From the NCBI GenBank assembly GCA_028023455.1, contig JAQFVV010000012.1, positions 9,400,499-9,464,498 on the forward strand: 64,000 bases of DNA, read 5' to 3'. The DNA is from Epiperipatus broadwayi (Eukaryota > Onychophora > Udeonychophora > Euonychophora > Peripatidae). The notes under the pieces were generated by a model. That model ran no database searches and was not told the origin of the DNA. It was given only the letters and a program-made list of their open reading frames with translations. The translations under genes were made by a program, and so were the position numbers. Of the stretch, positions 24,499 to 35,465 are shown piece after piece (the stretch's first letter is position 1; each line of letters begins with the position of its first letter).

Positions 24499-26201
24499 AC
24501 AAATTTTTCTAAATAATTTGACAATTTTTGCCTATCTTGATCATTTATTAATAAAATAAAATCCTTCAGCCAAGAAAATTACCAAAAGTTAATCTTGGGC
24601 AGTGTTACAATAAAAATATATATAAAAAATTTAGTTGTAGGGTCTATTTTAAAAATTAAATATCAGAATAGTTCAAGGAATTATTTTTTCTGTGACATTT
24701 ATGAAGATGAAATTGACTCGTTTTGTTATAGCATGAGTTGATTAAATTTATTAGAAAATAATAGAGATAAAAGAAAGAAAGAATGAACTTGCAATGAGAT
24801 GGATGGATCTATCATCATAATAATAAATCGACTTTTGAAGAGTTTGAAAAATCAAGCAGATAAAAAATACTATTCATACAGTTTTCAGAACTCTATATTA
24901 TTTACACACACACTTCTATCATTAGTTGTTTCCATTTTAAGCAACAGAAGAAAGAGCAGACTAGGTTTATCTTATCTGGCTAGACTGAAATTCATTTTTT
25001 TTCCTTTTATTCGGTTGAAAATAAAACGTTAAACTTGTGCTCACCATCAAATTATTCTTAAATTAAGCCATAATATTTTTATAAAATAGCTAAGCAACAT
25101 ACATAAGTAAACATTTTAATGCAACCATCTTTCCTTAACACATCATTATAGCAATTCAATGAATCTTAAAAGCTGATAAATTATAGAAAATTGTTTTAAG
25201 GTACAATTATTCATACTTTCTTTTTTTTAAAAAAAAAAACCCCAATAAATATAAAAATAAAATAAAAGCGCAGTCATTTTATACAACTAAATAGGTTGTT
25301 ATAAACACAGAAGCTATTAGTCAACTGCACTACATTAATTATAAATAAAAGATTCAATTTTTCCTTGGTACATCAGATGATAATGTAAGATGGCAGGAGC
25401 CATACTAACAGTAATAATTGGACATCCATTTCCTTTATTTGGAGATGCAAATTCTTCAATTTCCTTTTCAAGCAAAAATACTTTCACTCAACAACTAAAA
25501 CGTCTATCTGTAGAGGAGATTCATTTATCAAACTACATGTGAAGACAAATACTTTCATTTCATTTGTAGTAAAATTCAACTATCTAATAATTAAGCTAAT
25601 TATTTTTGACTCTTAGACAATGACAGGCAAGAAAGTTCTAGATAACAAATGAAATACTTTTTGCAGTAATTATTTACAAATATTAATTTATATGTGTGAT
25701 ATTAAAGTGTATAAATGTAGTAGAGTGTGCGAATATATATCTTTAATGTTTAAAGTTAGTATGTATATAAAATAATCTATTAAAAAGCCAGTTATTGATT
25801 CCTAGTAGTTATCTAGTAATACGCTCTGTGATCAAGTGGTATTTTAACTTTTCACTTAAAATTTTAAAATGGTATTTGTAATTAGTTCAGTTCCTTAACA
25901 ATCTAATGAGTCAAGCAGAGGCTTTGTATGAATATAAACTATAAAAATTTTCTAATATTAAAAGTAAACTAGAAAATCATTCAAGGTTAAAGAAAAGATA
26001 ATGCTAAATTTTGATAATTTGTTCTGAATGATGACGAGTCTCAAAAATGTTCCAAATATGCACAATTTCTTTTGTTTTTCCTTCCCTCAATAATGCAAAA
26101 TTAATATTATAATAGAAACTGTCAATTTTTAACTCTATAGCAAATAATGAATTCCACAAAATATTTCTTACAAACAATATAGTATAATAAAATAATCTGA
26201 G
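24499..26201. other. AT-rich non-coding stretch
   Basis: No gene seen. T8A10 block at 25221-25238. A slightly G+C-richer zone at 25380-25520 has no convincing frame. Confidence 0.55.
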
Positions 26202-26214
26202 TTGAACATGATAT

Positions 26215-26333
26215 CATTTTTTTTTTTTCATATGTTATAGCATGGGCCGGGAGGCAAACCTACAACAACCGTCTGCAACCAACTGCTTGCTTGCAAGGCG
26301 GCTGCGCTGATCTCTCGGCTAACAATGCTTGAC
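26215..26333 (-). mobile_element. tRNA-derived SINE-like retroposon, copy 6
   Basis: Longer subtype: minus strand AAGCATTGTTAGCCGAGAGA, CAGCGCAGCCGCCTTGCAAG, GACGGTTGTTGTAGGTTTG, then CATATG and an A10 tail. The 13-bp direct repeat TTGAACATGATAT at 26202-26214 and 26334-26346 is a perfect target-site duplication. Confidence 0.9.
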
Positions 26334-26346
26334 TTGAACATGATAT

Positions 26347-27361
26347 TTTAATACTATTTTACTAATTTTTTACAATTAGAAGTTTGAGAAGTATAAAATT
26401 ATCAGAGAAATATAACAAAGTGAGTGAGTACAATTCAATTAAAATGGCCAACATTTTTTTTTCTTAGTTGATCAGTTTTACAACATTTCTATATTTAAGA
26501 AGTCTTCAATGGCAATAAACCCTTTGATTATGAATTTTGATTTACTTTTGGCTAGTAAGGGCAATTCTGAATATTGCTTTTATGATCTTAACTAGTTTAG
26601 CATTTGGTATAAGTATAACAAAATTTAAATAGCTTACAAGATAACGACTTTTTAATAACCTCCAAAAAAGAAAAATGAAAGAGGAGAAATTAATTACTCA
26701 CCAGACTCATCAATTGCCAAGATGGTATTTTTCCATTTTATTTAATTCTTTATTTAAGATTGGACACATATCAATTCTACTGACTTATAAATGAATGCCT
26801 AGCAAACAAGGTTATGATGTTGGTTATTTCATGAGCCTGCTTTTTAAATGCTAGATCAACAACATGGTGCAGTGCTAAGTGCTATATATGGTCACTATAT
26901 GTATATCTTTTCCACAGAGATGAATAATGACTTTTCTAACACCTAATAATCACATCATCAAAAAGTAAATTGTTATTGAAATATAGATTGGTGTTGCTTT
27001 AATTTTTCACTCCGTTCTCAACTATTTCATTTTATTCATTTATACAAAATTCTATACACGAGTGCTTTACTCAATATTAACACATATTTAATATTTTTTT
27101 GAGTCATCCACTATTGTCTGATGTAATCTCACTGTTCTTTACTGAAAACATTTTATCACATTATGCCAAAGTAAAGTATCAATCGCATGACTTCTTTAAC
27201 TTGCACTAACTGTAATCAAATGGTCAATTAGGGATAAACAAGTTGTAAAAAAAAAATGCTTTCACTATTATACAATGCTAATCTGTTATTCAATGCTTGC
27301 ATGGAAATGGATACAGAGAGAAATGACTTCTAATTTTTGTTTTACAGAGATTTATTGTTTT
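26347..27361. other. AT-rich non-coding stretch
   Basis: No gene or element recognised. Confidence 0.6.
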
Positions 27362-27377
27362 AAAAACTTTGGAAATT

Positions 27378-27462
27378 GTCAAGCGTTGGTAGCCGAGAGG
27401 TCAGCGCAGTCACTTGTAGATGGTTGTTGCGGGTTCGCTTCCAGCCGATGCTACGACATATG
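27378..27462 (+). mobile_element. tRNA-derived SINE-like retroposon, copy 7
   Basis: Plus strand: AAGCGTTGGTAGCCGAGAGG, TCAGCGCAGTCACTTGTAGA, TTGCGGGTTCGCTTCCAGCC, GATGCTACGACATATG. The A box, B box (GGTTCGCTTCC) and pairing between the GCGTTGG start and the CCGATGC end are intact. AAAAACTTTGG(A/T)AATT at 27362-27377 and 27463-27478 is a 16-bp target duplication with one mismatch. Confidence 0.9.
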
Positions 27463-27478
27463 AAAAACTTTGGTAATT

Positions 27479-27925
27479 CAATATAAAAATGCATTAGAAT
27501 AGCAAATACTTTCTAATTATGTTGTAAAAATACAAAAAAAGAGCAGCACTGATTAAATATTGCAGATGTAGGAAAATGTTACAGCCTGTATATTAAAATT
27601 CATAAAAAAGAAATGTAGGGAGTTATAATTTTTGGTATTCCAAGATAAAATTTTAAAATATATTTCAAATTAAATTTTGTTTGGACAATGTATTTAATTT
27701 CTCTCTTGCATATATCATGATGTTAAAATTTCATAGCTGTTAAAAAAATTATCACGTTAGTAATATACAATAATTTCTTTTAAAATTATTGATATTATAC
27801 TTTTAATAATATATATTTATTTATAATGAGAACTTTTACATATAATCAATCATTAAACAAGGTCCAATGCCTCTCGTTCTATTGAGAGTTGTAATTATGA
27901 ATAAGACAATGAAGGCCAGAGTATA
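27479..27925. other. AT-rich stretch, partly LINE 3' flank
   Basis: Contains the presumed 3' untranslated end of the LINE that follows on the minus strand; no boundary or tail was recognised. Confidence 0.4.
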
Positions 27926-29890
27926 TTAGTCCAAGAGTGCAGTGTTCAAGTATGACCATGTGTCTTCAACCATTTTTTTTGATGAATAGCCTTCATCCCT
28001 TTTCTTAATTTTCTCCAAGCTGTTATAAAACTCTTCTGATTCTGAGTTTCCAATAACTATCTTAAATATGGTTTTCCATAATGTGAATATGGTGAAGATT
28101 TCAATTCTGATCAGTCAAAAAATTTGTAATTTATACAGACTCCTATTGAGGTGATACAATTCACTCCCATTTGGGAGTGGTTGTGGATGAATTTCCTGAC
28201 TTTGTCTAATTGCGTACATGCTCCAATTAGATGTTCAATTGTTTCATCTTCTCACTCACACAATTGGCATATAGGGTCAAGTTTTTTGAAACCCCTTTTA
28301 TATATAAGAAACCAACTGGTGGGCAAAGCTACATGATTTAATTTGATTACAAAATCAATGAATTTCAGCTTCAATGCCCAGAATTTAGTTCTTGATAAGA
28401 GCTTATTGTTAGTTAGATTTAGCTTACTTGGCAAACATTGTAACTCTGGATTCATCAGATGATATGCTTTCCATAGTCTGATCATATTTCTGAATGGTAG
28501 TTGTTCTAGGGTAGTGAATTTACTTAGATGTTTATTCAGCTTTATTATCCAATCCTTCTTTGGTGGAGGCTGGTCAGTGGGCAAGACTATTTGCATGATC
28601 TTATGATACCCGTATTGTAGTGTCCAATTAATAATTAGATTGTAGGCCCTTTGGGCATAGATAGCTGGGATTGAATGTAAAAAGAGGCCAATAAGTTTCT
28701 TAGGCCATTGTATTTAACTTAAACCTATGGCTTCGTTCCTTTTCTCCAAAGTAGCCTGGAACACATAGAGTTAATTTTGTTTATAAAGTTTTATTCAACT
28801 TTATGATGGAGAGAAAGTAGGTGATCTTTGTAAATATTTTAAAGTTCAGCAGTGTCACCTTTCCTTCCAGGGAAAGGTAAACTTTGGACAATGAATTGGT
28901 TAACCTTTCTGTTGATTTCCAATATTCATTTTTGTATTTCTTTTATCATTGCTGTTGGTAACCTGGATATGGGAAAGCCGAGAAATTTTAGGGTTCTGCT
29001 ATAAATTTGGCTGTAACTTTCTTTCCAGTAGCAATTTTCCAGGCCGCCGATTTATTAATACTAAAACTGAGTCTGTAATCAGCTGTGTATTGGTCCAATA
29101 TTTCATACAGCACGTTTAAATATTTGATCGATGGCAAAATTACTAATATCTCATCCATATATGCTATTACATTAATTGATTTTTTAATCCCAGGGATATA
29201 AGTACCAGGGAGCCTTCTCTTTATGTCTATCCAGAGGGGGTTAATATATGCTATGAAGCATAGGGCACTTAGAGGCAAACCCTGTGGAACCGATAGTGAA
29301 GGTTTGAAGCCAGAAGCTATTTTACCATTCAAAGTGACAAAGATCTCTCAGTTCCTCAATAGGTTGTCTACTATTTGGATATATGCATTTGAGGTCGAAT
29401 ACTCAGCCAGTACCTCCAAAAGTTTGTCAGTCCTGAATGAGTTGAAAGCTGATGCAATATTCAGCTCTATTCCAATAGGCTTTGAATTTTTTTCTGATCT
29501 TACATGGTCGACCAACAGCTTTACCTGGCCCATTGCATTAATCATTGATGTCCCCTTTTTTTGCGAATTGAGAGTCAGAAATAAATTGTAGAATTTTCCC
29601 TTGAATATTGTTCTTATTACAGATTCAATGATTTTGATTAGCAGATGGGTCATCGAAATAGGCCTTAGACTGAATAGTTCTGTTGGTGGTTTGTTTTTCT
29701 TAAGGAAGGGTATGAAAGCAATGGAATATAGATCAGCTATATCCTTTTGTCTATTTGCCAGAAGGTTGATCATGTTCAACATAATAGGAAGATCAAATTG
29801 ACTGAGATGCATGAGGAGAAACCCTGGAGATCCCATGAAGCCCCGGATGAACCCGGTCAGGGAGTGATATCAACTTGTTCTTCAACACCG
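27926..29890 (-). mobile_element. Decayed non-LTR retrotransposon, clade not assigned
   Basis: Minus strand, in pieces. RT block: FSLRPISMTHLLIKI, IGIELNIASAFNSF, SVPQGLPLSALCFIAYINPL, IAYMDEILVI. Thumb and linker follow, then a C-terminal CQLC...EHLIGAC zinc knuckle (C-x2-C...H-x4-C) and KKMVEDTWSYL before a TAA at 27926-27928. All catalytic positions are altered: the first aspartate (expected ELDIASAF) is N, the YxDD box is YMDE, and the QGDPLS aspartate is L. There are also several frameshifts (near 29345, 28990, 28600 and 28130) and an in-frame stop within the zinc knuckle. It is therefore dead. The 5' part (29810-29965) is unusually G+C-rich. It is homologous to the fragment at 33.5-34.3 kb, not to the RTE copies. 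Confidence 0.85.
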
Positions 29891-29965
29891 ACTCAATGAT
29901 CCCATGATCCATTCAATCCCATAGGCCCCCACATGAAGCCCCCCCTCCAGCCCCTGCCTTCTGCA

Positions 29966-30769
29966 ATAAAAATAATATTTTTTGTAATACTGCTGTTGAT
30001 AATTATTTCATGTAAATATATTTCATTTATGAAAATTTCTACTACACACAAGAGTACAGCTAAAGAAATAGCAATGGAAAATATGAAAGCAAACAAGTAG
30101 AGAAATGAAGATTATTAGCAAGAGAAAATGTTTTATTTGGTATTCAATACATTACAAATGGAATACATAAATAATTTTAATTATCCAACTTTCAACTAAC
30201 ACAAGGCTGCAGCTAAAATAAATAAATTAACAAGGGAAATTTTTATTTAGTATTCAATACATCAAAAATAGAATTTAAATAATAAAACATTAATAAACAT
30301 AAAATGCTCAGAATATATCCTCCTTCTGTATATAAAGTTTGAAACATATTTTAGTTTTATCAAATACATTATATTTTCATACTTCTATTTTTATTATTAT
30401 ATTAACAAGAGCAAGGCCTTGATTGATTACAGCAAGTGTATGTATATATTTATTCAACAGTTAGTGCATATATACAAATATATTAAAACCATTCCGATTA
30501 ATTTTTAGTTAAAAGTCTTAAAGTAGCTTACTAGTTCAAAAGAATCTAGGTGCCCCTCTAAAAAGAAATAATAAAACAATATACATTAGCATGTTAGCCA
30601 GAAAATGATAGAATTTATTATTGCATTCCATTTTTTTATGATTTTCTAATTAAGAAAATCTAGAAACCCACTTATAGATCATTAATACATGGACTGCTGA
30701 ATTATCAAAAATAATCTCGAATTATTAAAAAAAATTCACTCTCCACCTGGATTCAGATTCCAGGTCTTA
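29966..30769. other. AT-rich non-coding stretch
   Basis: No gene; repeated TATTCAATACAT-like phrases near 30140 and 30250 suggest a weak old duplication. Confidence 0.5.
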
Positions 30770-30980
30770 TATACAATTAATCTTACAATAGTTTCACAGA
30801 AAATATAGCCTATACCAGATTGTGTGATGCAAATTGTCTGTCACCATACTATAATACATGTGAAAAGTAGTGACTGAAGATACACAATTAATCTTACAAA
30901 AGTTTTCTCAGAAAATATGGCCTACATCAGATAGTGTGGAATTTGCAAATTGTCAGTCTCCATATTGTAGTATAAAAAAT
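30770..30980. repeat. 112-bp imperfect tandem duplication
   Basis: ACAATTAATCTTACAA, then AGTTT-CAGAAAATAT-GCCTA, CAGAT-GTGTG and GCAAATTGTC occur in the same order from 30771 and again from 30883. Identity is about 80 percent. Non-coding. Confidence 0.75.
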
Positions 30981-31309
30981 TGACCTGCAGACCTGATGAA
31001 AAAACCTTTGCTCTGCTTATTTTTATATATATATATCAATAATATTACTCTAAAATATCTGAAACAAATAAAATATTGTTAAGAATTTGAGAAAGACTGT
31101 GTCTAAATGTGTGTGTACTTATGAATATATATATTGCTATAAAATTTATTGTAATTAGCTTTTGAAAAGTTCTTAAATCATTGAAGCACCTGTAGAAAGT
31201 TCAACATTTAATCAGTAAGTGTAAATATAAAACTATTAAAATCCCAATAGTTTAGAGACTAAAACATTCTCTTCTAGTTTTTAATAGCCTCAGTGACAAA
31301 TTCATCCAC

Positions 31310-31680
31310 TTTTTACCTTTTGAATCTTTGGGCAACCAATTTTCTAGCTTATCTGTGCCACCCTATCTCAACAAGAAGCACACCAATCAATGAGTCAGTG
31401 TGATGGATTGGCAGCTTGACAATTGCTCTTGGACAAGGATTAACTCAAAGAGAACTGAATGAGAAAGGTCTTCGGACTAAGCTTGGCCCTGGGCTCTTTT
31501 TTTCTGCCTGTGGTCATACTTGCAGAAGAGAAACATGTGCTGAGGTTCCCACCTCCACCTTTGTACCTGACACATCAAACTGCCATTTTTTTCAGCATAT
31601 GTACAAAAATCTTAAGAACCAATGTCTACTGATTATCCTGTTTTCACCCAGGGAAATCAGTTTTATGTGAACTTCATAAA
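31310..31680. other. G+C-elevated island, probable repeat or exon relic
   Basis: About 350 bases with markedly more G and C than the flanks. A plus-strand frame at 31416-31670 (TIALGQGLTQRELNEKGLRT...) is open for 84 codons. A minus-strand frame with two stops (RRPFSFSS, then AIVKLPIHHTDSLIGVLLVE) is equally protein-like. I recognise neither. A decayed transposon ORF is the most likely explanation; a host exon cannot be excluded. Confidence 0.35.
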
Positions 31681-32461
31681 TCCATACATCTGGATGAAAG
31701 TATTTATTGAAAAGAATTATAGACATTCGGATAACAAATAGGTGTGTGTGTTTGTATTTATGAATATATATTTTATGTAGACACAGACCTATTCTGCAAA
31801 TTTACTATTAAACAATAAACATTTTGTCATCCAGATAAGCAAGCTATATAATGTGCATGCATAAAAGTATGTGTGTATATATATATATATACAAATATTT
31901 AGCTTTGGATGAAAATCAGTCTTGTTATTTTATAATGTGACTAAACAGAGAATAATTTTATTAAAGTATATATATATATAAAGCTTAATTATTCTTAGTA
32001 AATGAATTTAAAACAATATATTTTTAAAAATCTTTGCAAGAACTGTGAAGTATCACAAAATTATAGCATCCTAAATAAATAACGGAACATTCTTTGGCAA
32101 AGGATAATGAATATATGGTTACACACACAAGTGTATATACACATTATACATACATACATGCATATAAGATAAGGGTAAGTAAGACTACATATATATATAT
32201 TTGATAAATTTGCAGTTTAAAAATAAGTTGGAAAACTAAGCAACAGAAGACTATGATCAAGTAATAATTCATGATCATCATCGGTCATAGTTTGCCATTG
32301 CCTTCTGATCTTTTAACATAATTTATTCTAGCATCTCAATTTTAAAACTATATTCTAAAGTTTAATAAAACATTATTAAAATGCCATAAATATACTTAAT
32401 AATAAACCCCATGGTTTTATAGGTGATTTATTTGGGAAAGTTTTATAAAAATAAGTACAAA
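31681..32461. other. AT-rich stretch with microsatellites
   Basis: Several (TA)n and CATA-type microsatellites (31877-31890, 31967-31980, 32145-32165). No gene. Confidence 0.6.
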
Positions 32462-33110
32462 GTAATAACTGAAACACAGGCTTATTATATACCTGTGTCT
32501 ATATATGTAATATATAGGATTATGAGCACAGACTTTAACACAACCCACCACTCTCCACTCTATCTAATAACACTGATACACTTAAACACATATATGTTGA
32601 AAAGATAAATAATCACCAATAAACGTATTTCATGCTAAACCAGCAATCATTAGTTGGTCCAGATTACCATCTCTACACATATATGATATAAGTGCTCAGA
32701 TATATATTAAGATAGCCAATCCTCATACTTTAATGGACAGGCTTCAATCCAACTCTTTTAACCGTCCATCCAATTGAAAATCTGATGATGGAACACTCAA
32801 AGGCCACCCTGAGGCCGAGATTCTTGTCACACCCATGTTGACCTAAGGTCAATCTGACCCCTCATACACAGGACATAATGCATTTAATACAAGGGATGGG
32901 TAGACATCTCTATTATGTAATAACTGAAACACACAGGCTTATTATATACCTGTGTTTATATATGTAATATATAGGGTATATGAGCACAGACTTTCACACA
33001 ACCCACCACTCTCCACTCTATCTAACAACACTGATACACTTAAACACATATATGTTGAAAAGATAAATAATCACCAATACACGTATTTCATGCTAAACCA
33101 GCAATCATAC
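32462..33110 (+). repeat. 455-bp tandem repeat, about 1.4 copies
   Basis: A block of about 190 bp beginning GTAATAACTGAAACAC and ending CATGCTAAACCAGCAATCAT occurs at 32462 and again at 32917 with over 90 percent identity. The intervening 240 bp (32677-32916) is more G+C-rich (GGCCACCCTGAGGCCGAGAT) and single-copy here. A third copy of the block lies at 55981-56141. The plus-strand ORF at 32423-32608 is inside the repeat and is not a gene. Confidence 0.85.
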
Positions 33111-33539
33111 AGTACTCTTATTTATTATTAAACAATAATAGTTAAAACGGCTATTCATAAATATTGATACTAAAAGCAAGTCACGGGCACATTCCAATAT
33201 TTTATAAATGCAATTATTGCCAATGATATGATAAAATGATAATCAAATGCCAGTTCTAATTGCAATAATATAAAATATGATTAGCTGATTAGAAAATTAA
33301 GGGGGCGGGGGTTGAAAATCCGATGTTTAAATGAGCACGACAATTCCATCCAATTGCTCAAATAACTTTCTCTCTTTTTTTTTTATTAAGGAAAATAACA
33401 TACAATTACAATATAAATCTTGTTGGTATACATTTGTTTGGATTTGTTACACATATTACGACAATTATTAGTAAATAATTTTCCAAATTAGAAAATATAC
33501 CCGTTTGATACATTCGTTATTATTATGACAAATTAATTT
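33111..33539. other. AT-rich non-coding stretch
   Basis: Contains a short GGGGGCGGGGG cluster near 33301. No gene. Confidence 0.55.
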
Positions 33540-34290
33540 CATGATCAGAGCAAGAAGCTCATCGTTCAAACTTAAGTCTATAATTATTGTGTACTAGTTT
33601 TATATCAGAACAACTGGCTCTTCATTTAGTGACTTAGCCAGTGATCATTGTGCAGCTCATATTTTGATTGGCAGTGATCCTTTGTCATTCTCCATCTAAC
33701 TGAATCATTTTTTAATCTTGAATTAATTTTTAATTAGCATGCCTGAGGATAGGTTCTTCATTCAGTAGCCTGAGTTGCTCCCAAGTCTCCCCGAAAAGTT
33801 TTTCCGGCGTTAATAAGCGATCCCTAAGCATAGTCCTTCGAATAAATTTTTTATACACCTCCCATGGCTCTTTATTTTCTCGTTTAAACACAAATAATTC
33901 CCCGTTAACCACACAGCATGAAGCAGGAACATTCCTATTCTAATTGCAGCAAAGACACCACTCTTTATAGCATCCCTGATTCTTAGAATTTTCATGTTAG
34001 CTGGCAGTACTCTGGTTATGATATTTTGTCTAGCAGGACTCAAAAATGGGCAAGTAGTAAAAATATGTTCAGTAGTTTCATTCGCCACTTTACATAAGCT
34101 ACATAGTGGTTTTATTTTTGAGAAATTTCTATGATTTACCAAAAATGATTCGTTGGCAAGGCTTTCAAATTACATTTTATGATGAAGTCAATATGTTTGG
34201 CTTCCAAGTAGCAAAATTTTAGTTTCCTGATTAGTAATTTGGTAGATAAATCAAGCTCTCCTTTAACTCAATTCAAAATTTATTCAAAAA
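33540..34290 (-). mobile_element. 3' fragment of the same unassigned LINE family
   Basis: Minus strand: AKHIDFIIKCNLKALPTN, then KIKPLCSLCK and ETTEHIFTTCPF (C-x2-C...H-x4-C zinc knuckle). This is followed after a frameshift by NGELFVFKRENKEPWEVYKK and EKLFGETWEQLRLLNEEP, and a TAA at 33730-33732. FIDFVIKLNHVALPT...LCQLC in the 28-kb element aligns directly with this copy, which establishes one family. The copy is truncated near 34290 and lacks the RT domain. The 3' UTR probably reaches about 33540. Confidence 0.85.
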
Positions 34291-34371
34291 CCATTAGACC
34301 TAAAGTCCAACATTTCATCACTGCAATAAACTGTAATGGCTAATTCTCTTTGCATAAAATAGACTTCAAAA

Positions 34372-34435
34372 CAACTAATTACATTGTTTGTTTTTTTCAC
34401 ATTCAACTAATTACATTGTTTGTTTTTTTCACATT
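34372..34435. repeat. 32-bp tandem duplication
   Basis: CAACTAATTACATTGTTTGT followed by TTTTTTCACATT is present twice, exactly, at a 32-base offset. Confidence 0.9.
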
Positions 34436-35363
34436 CTTCAATAGCTTTTTAGTTACTTATTTTTGTTATTTAACTTCTTTTTTCTTACTGATAACATATT
34501 ATACACAAATATGAACATACATACAAAGAAAAGTTTAAATTATACAGACAAAAATAATGAAACCACAAGACATCCCAGAAGTGGACTAATATAAAGTGTT
34601 AACCATCACTAACAGAAGTGGAGTAAATGCTCAATTAATCTATATCCAAGCTTTGTGGAATGTTAATCTCAATAAAAGTTCATGCTATGATATTGCACAA
34701 CTGAAAAAGATTACAGCCTGCCCAATTTTGATCATGATATTTTAGGCTAAGTATTTGAAGAATACATGTTAAACTATTCTTTGTTTGTTTTTGAGCATGT
34801 TGTACTTTTTATTGTCAAACGTAATAAAGCAGCATGCAAGTCACTTGGTTCTAAATGTGTGATCCATTACATATGCATTATAGAGCTGAAAGTACCTTAC
34901 ATGTTTTTTAAATCAATTACTGAAGGTTGATTGTGTGCTTGTGAAAAACAAACAGATTTATAGATAAAAAATTTAAACAGATATTAGCATTTCTTCTGGA
35001 TAACTTGCATATGACACATGTGAGTTTGAGATTTAGCTTGAATTGGTTAAAGAGAAATGTTTTTGTTGTAATTGCAACTTGTAATAATTCAAAAAAGAAA
35101 TTTTAATCATGAGTGAGATATTGAACAATAAGTTTATCCATAAAAAAAATCTAGAAAAATACATTTTCTTTAAATTTCTAAATGAGATGCAACAAAAGAT
35201 TTGATTGGTGTAATAGACAAGCATGCTTGAAAACATGATCTATGAAAAAGACCTACTGACAAATGAAAATGAAACAAGCAATGATATTGGAAAAGAGGGA
35301 AATAGTATTAAGGATTGTGTCAGTTAGACCTAGAATATACATTTTGGTTCTAATATAGGTTAC
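34436..35363. other. AT-rich non-coding stretch
   Basis: No gene or element recognised. Confidence 0.6.
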
Positions 35364-35371
35364 AAAAGATT

Positions 35372-35457
35372 CAAGCGTTGGTGGCCTAATAGTTAGCATA
35401 GTTGCTTTCCAAGCAGCTTGCCCGGGTTCGCTTCTCAGTCAATGCATTCGACATATG
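35372..35457 (+). mobile_element. tRNA-derived SINE-like retroposon, copy 8
   Basis: Plus strand: CAAGCGTTGGTGGCCTAATA, GTTAGCATAGTTGCTTTCC, AAGCAGCTTGCCCGGGTTCG, CATTCGACATATG. It is the short subtype with an excellent B box (GGGTTCGCTTC). AAAAGATT at 35364-35371 and 35458-35465 is the target duplication. Confidence 0.9.
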
Positions 35458-35465
35458 AAAAGATT

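Noticed and set aside
10353-35457. True tRNA genes at the tRNA-like loci
   Set aside because: Poly-A tails, target-site duplications and mutated arms show these are retroposed copies, not functional tRNA genes.
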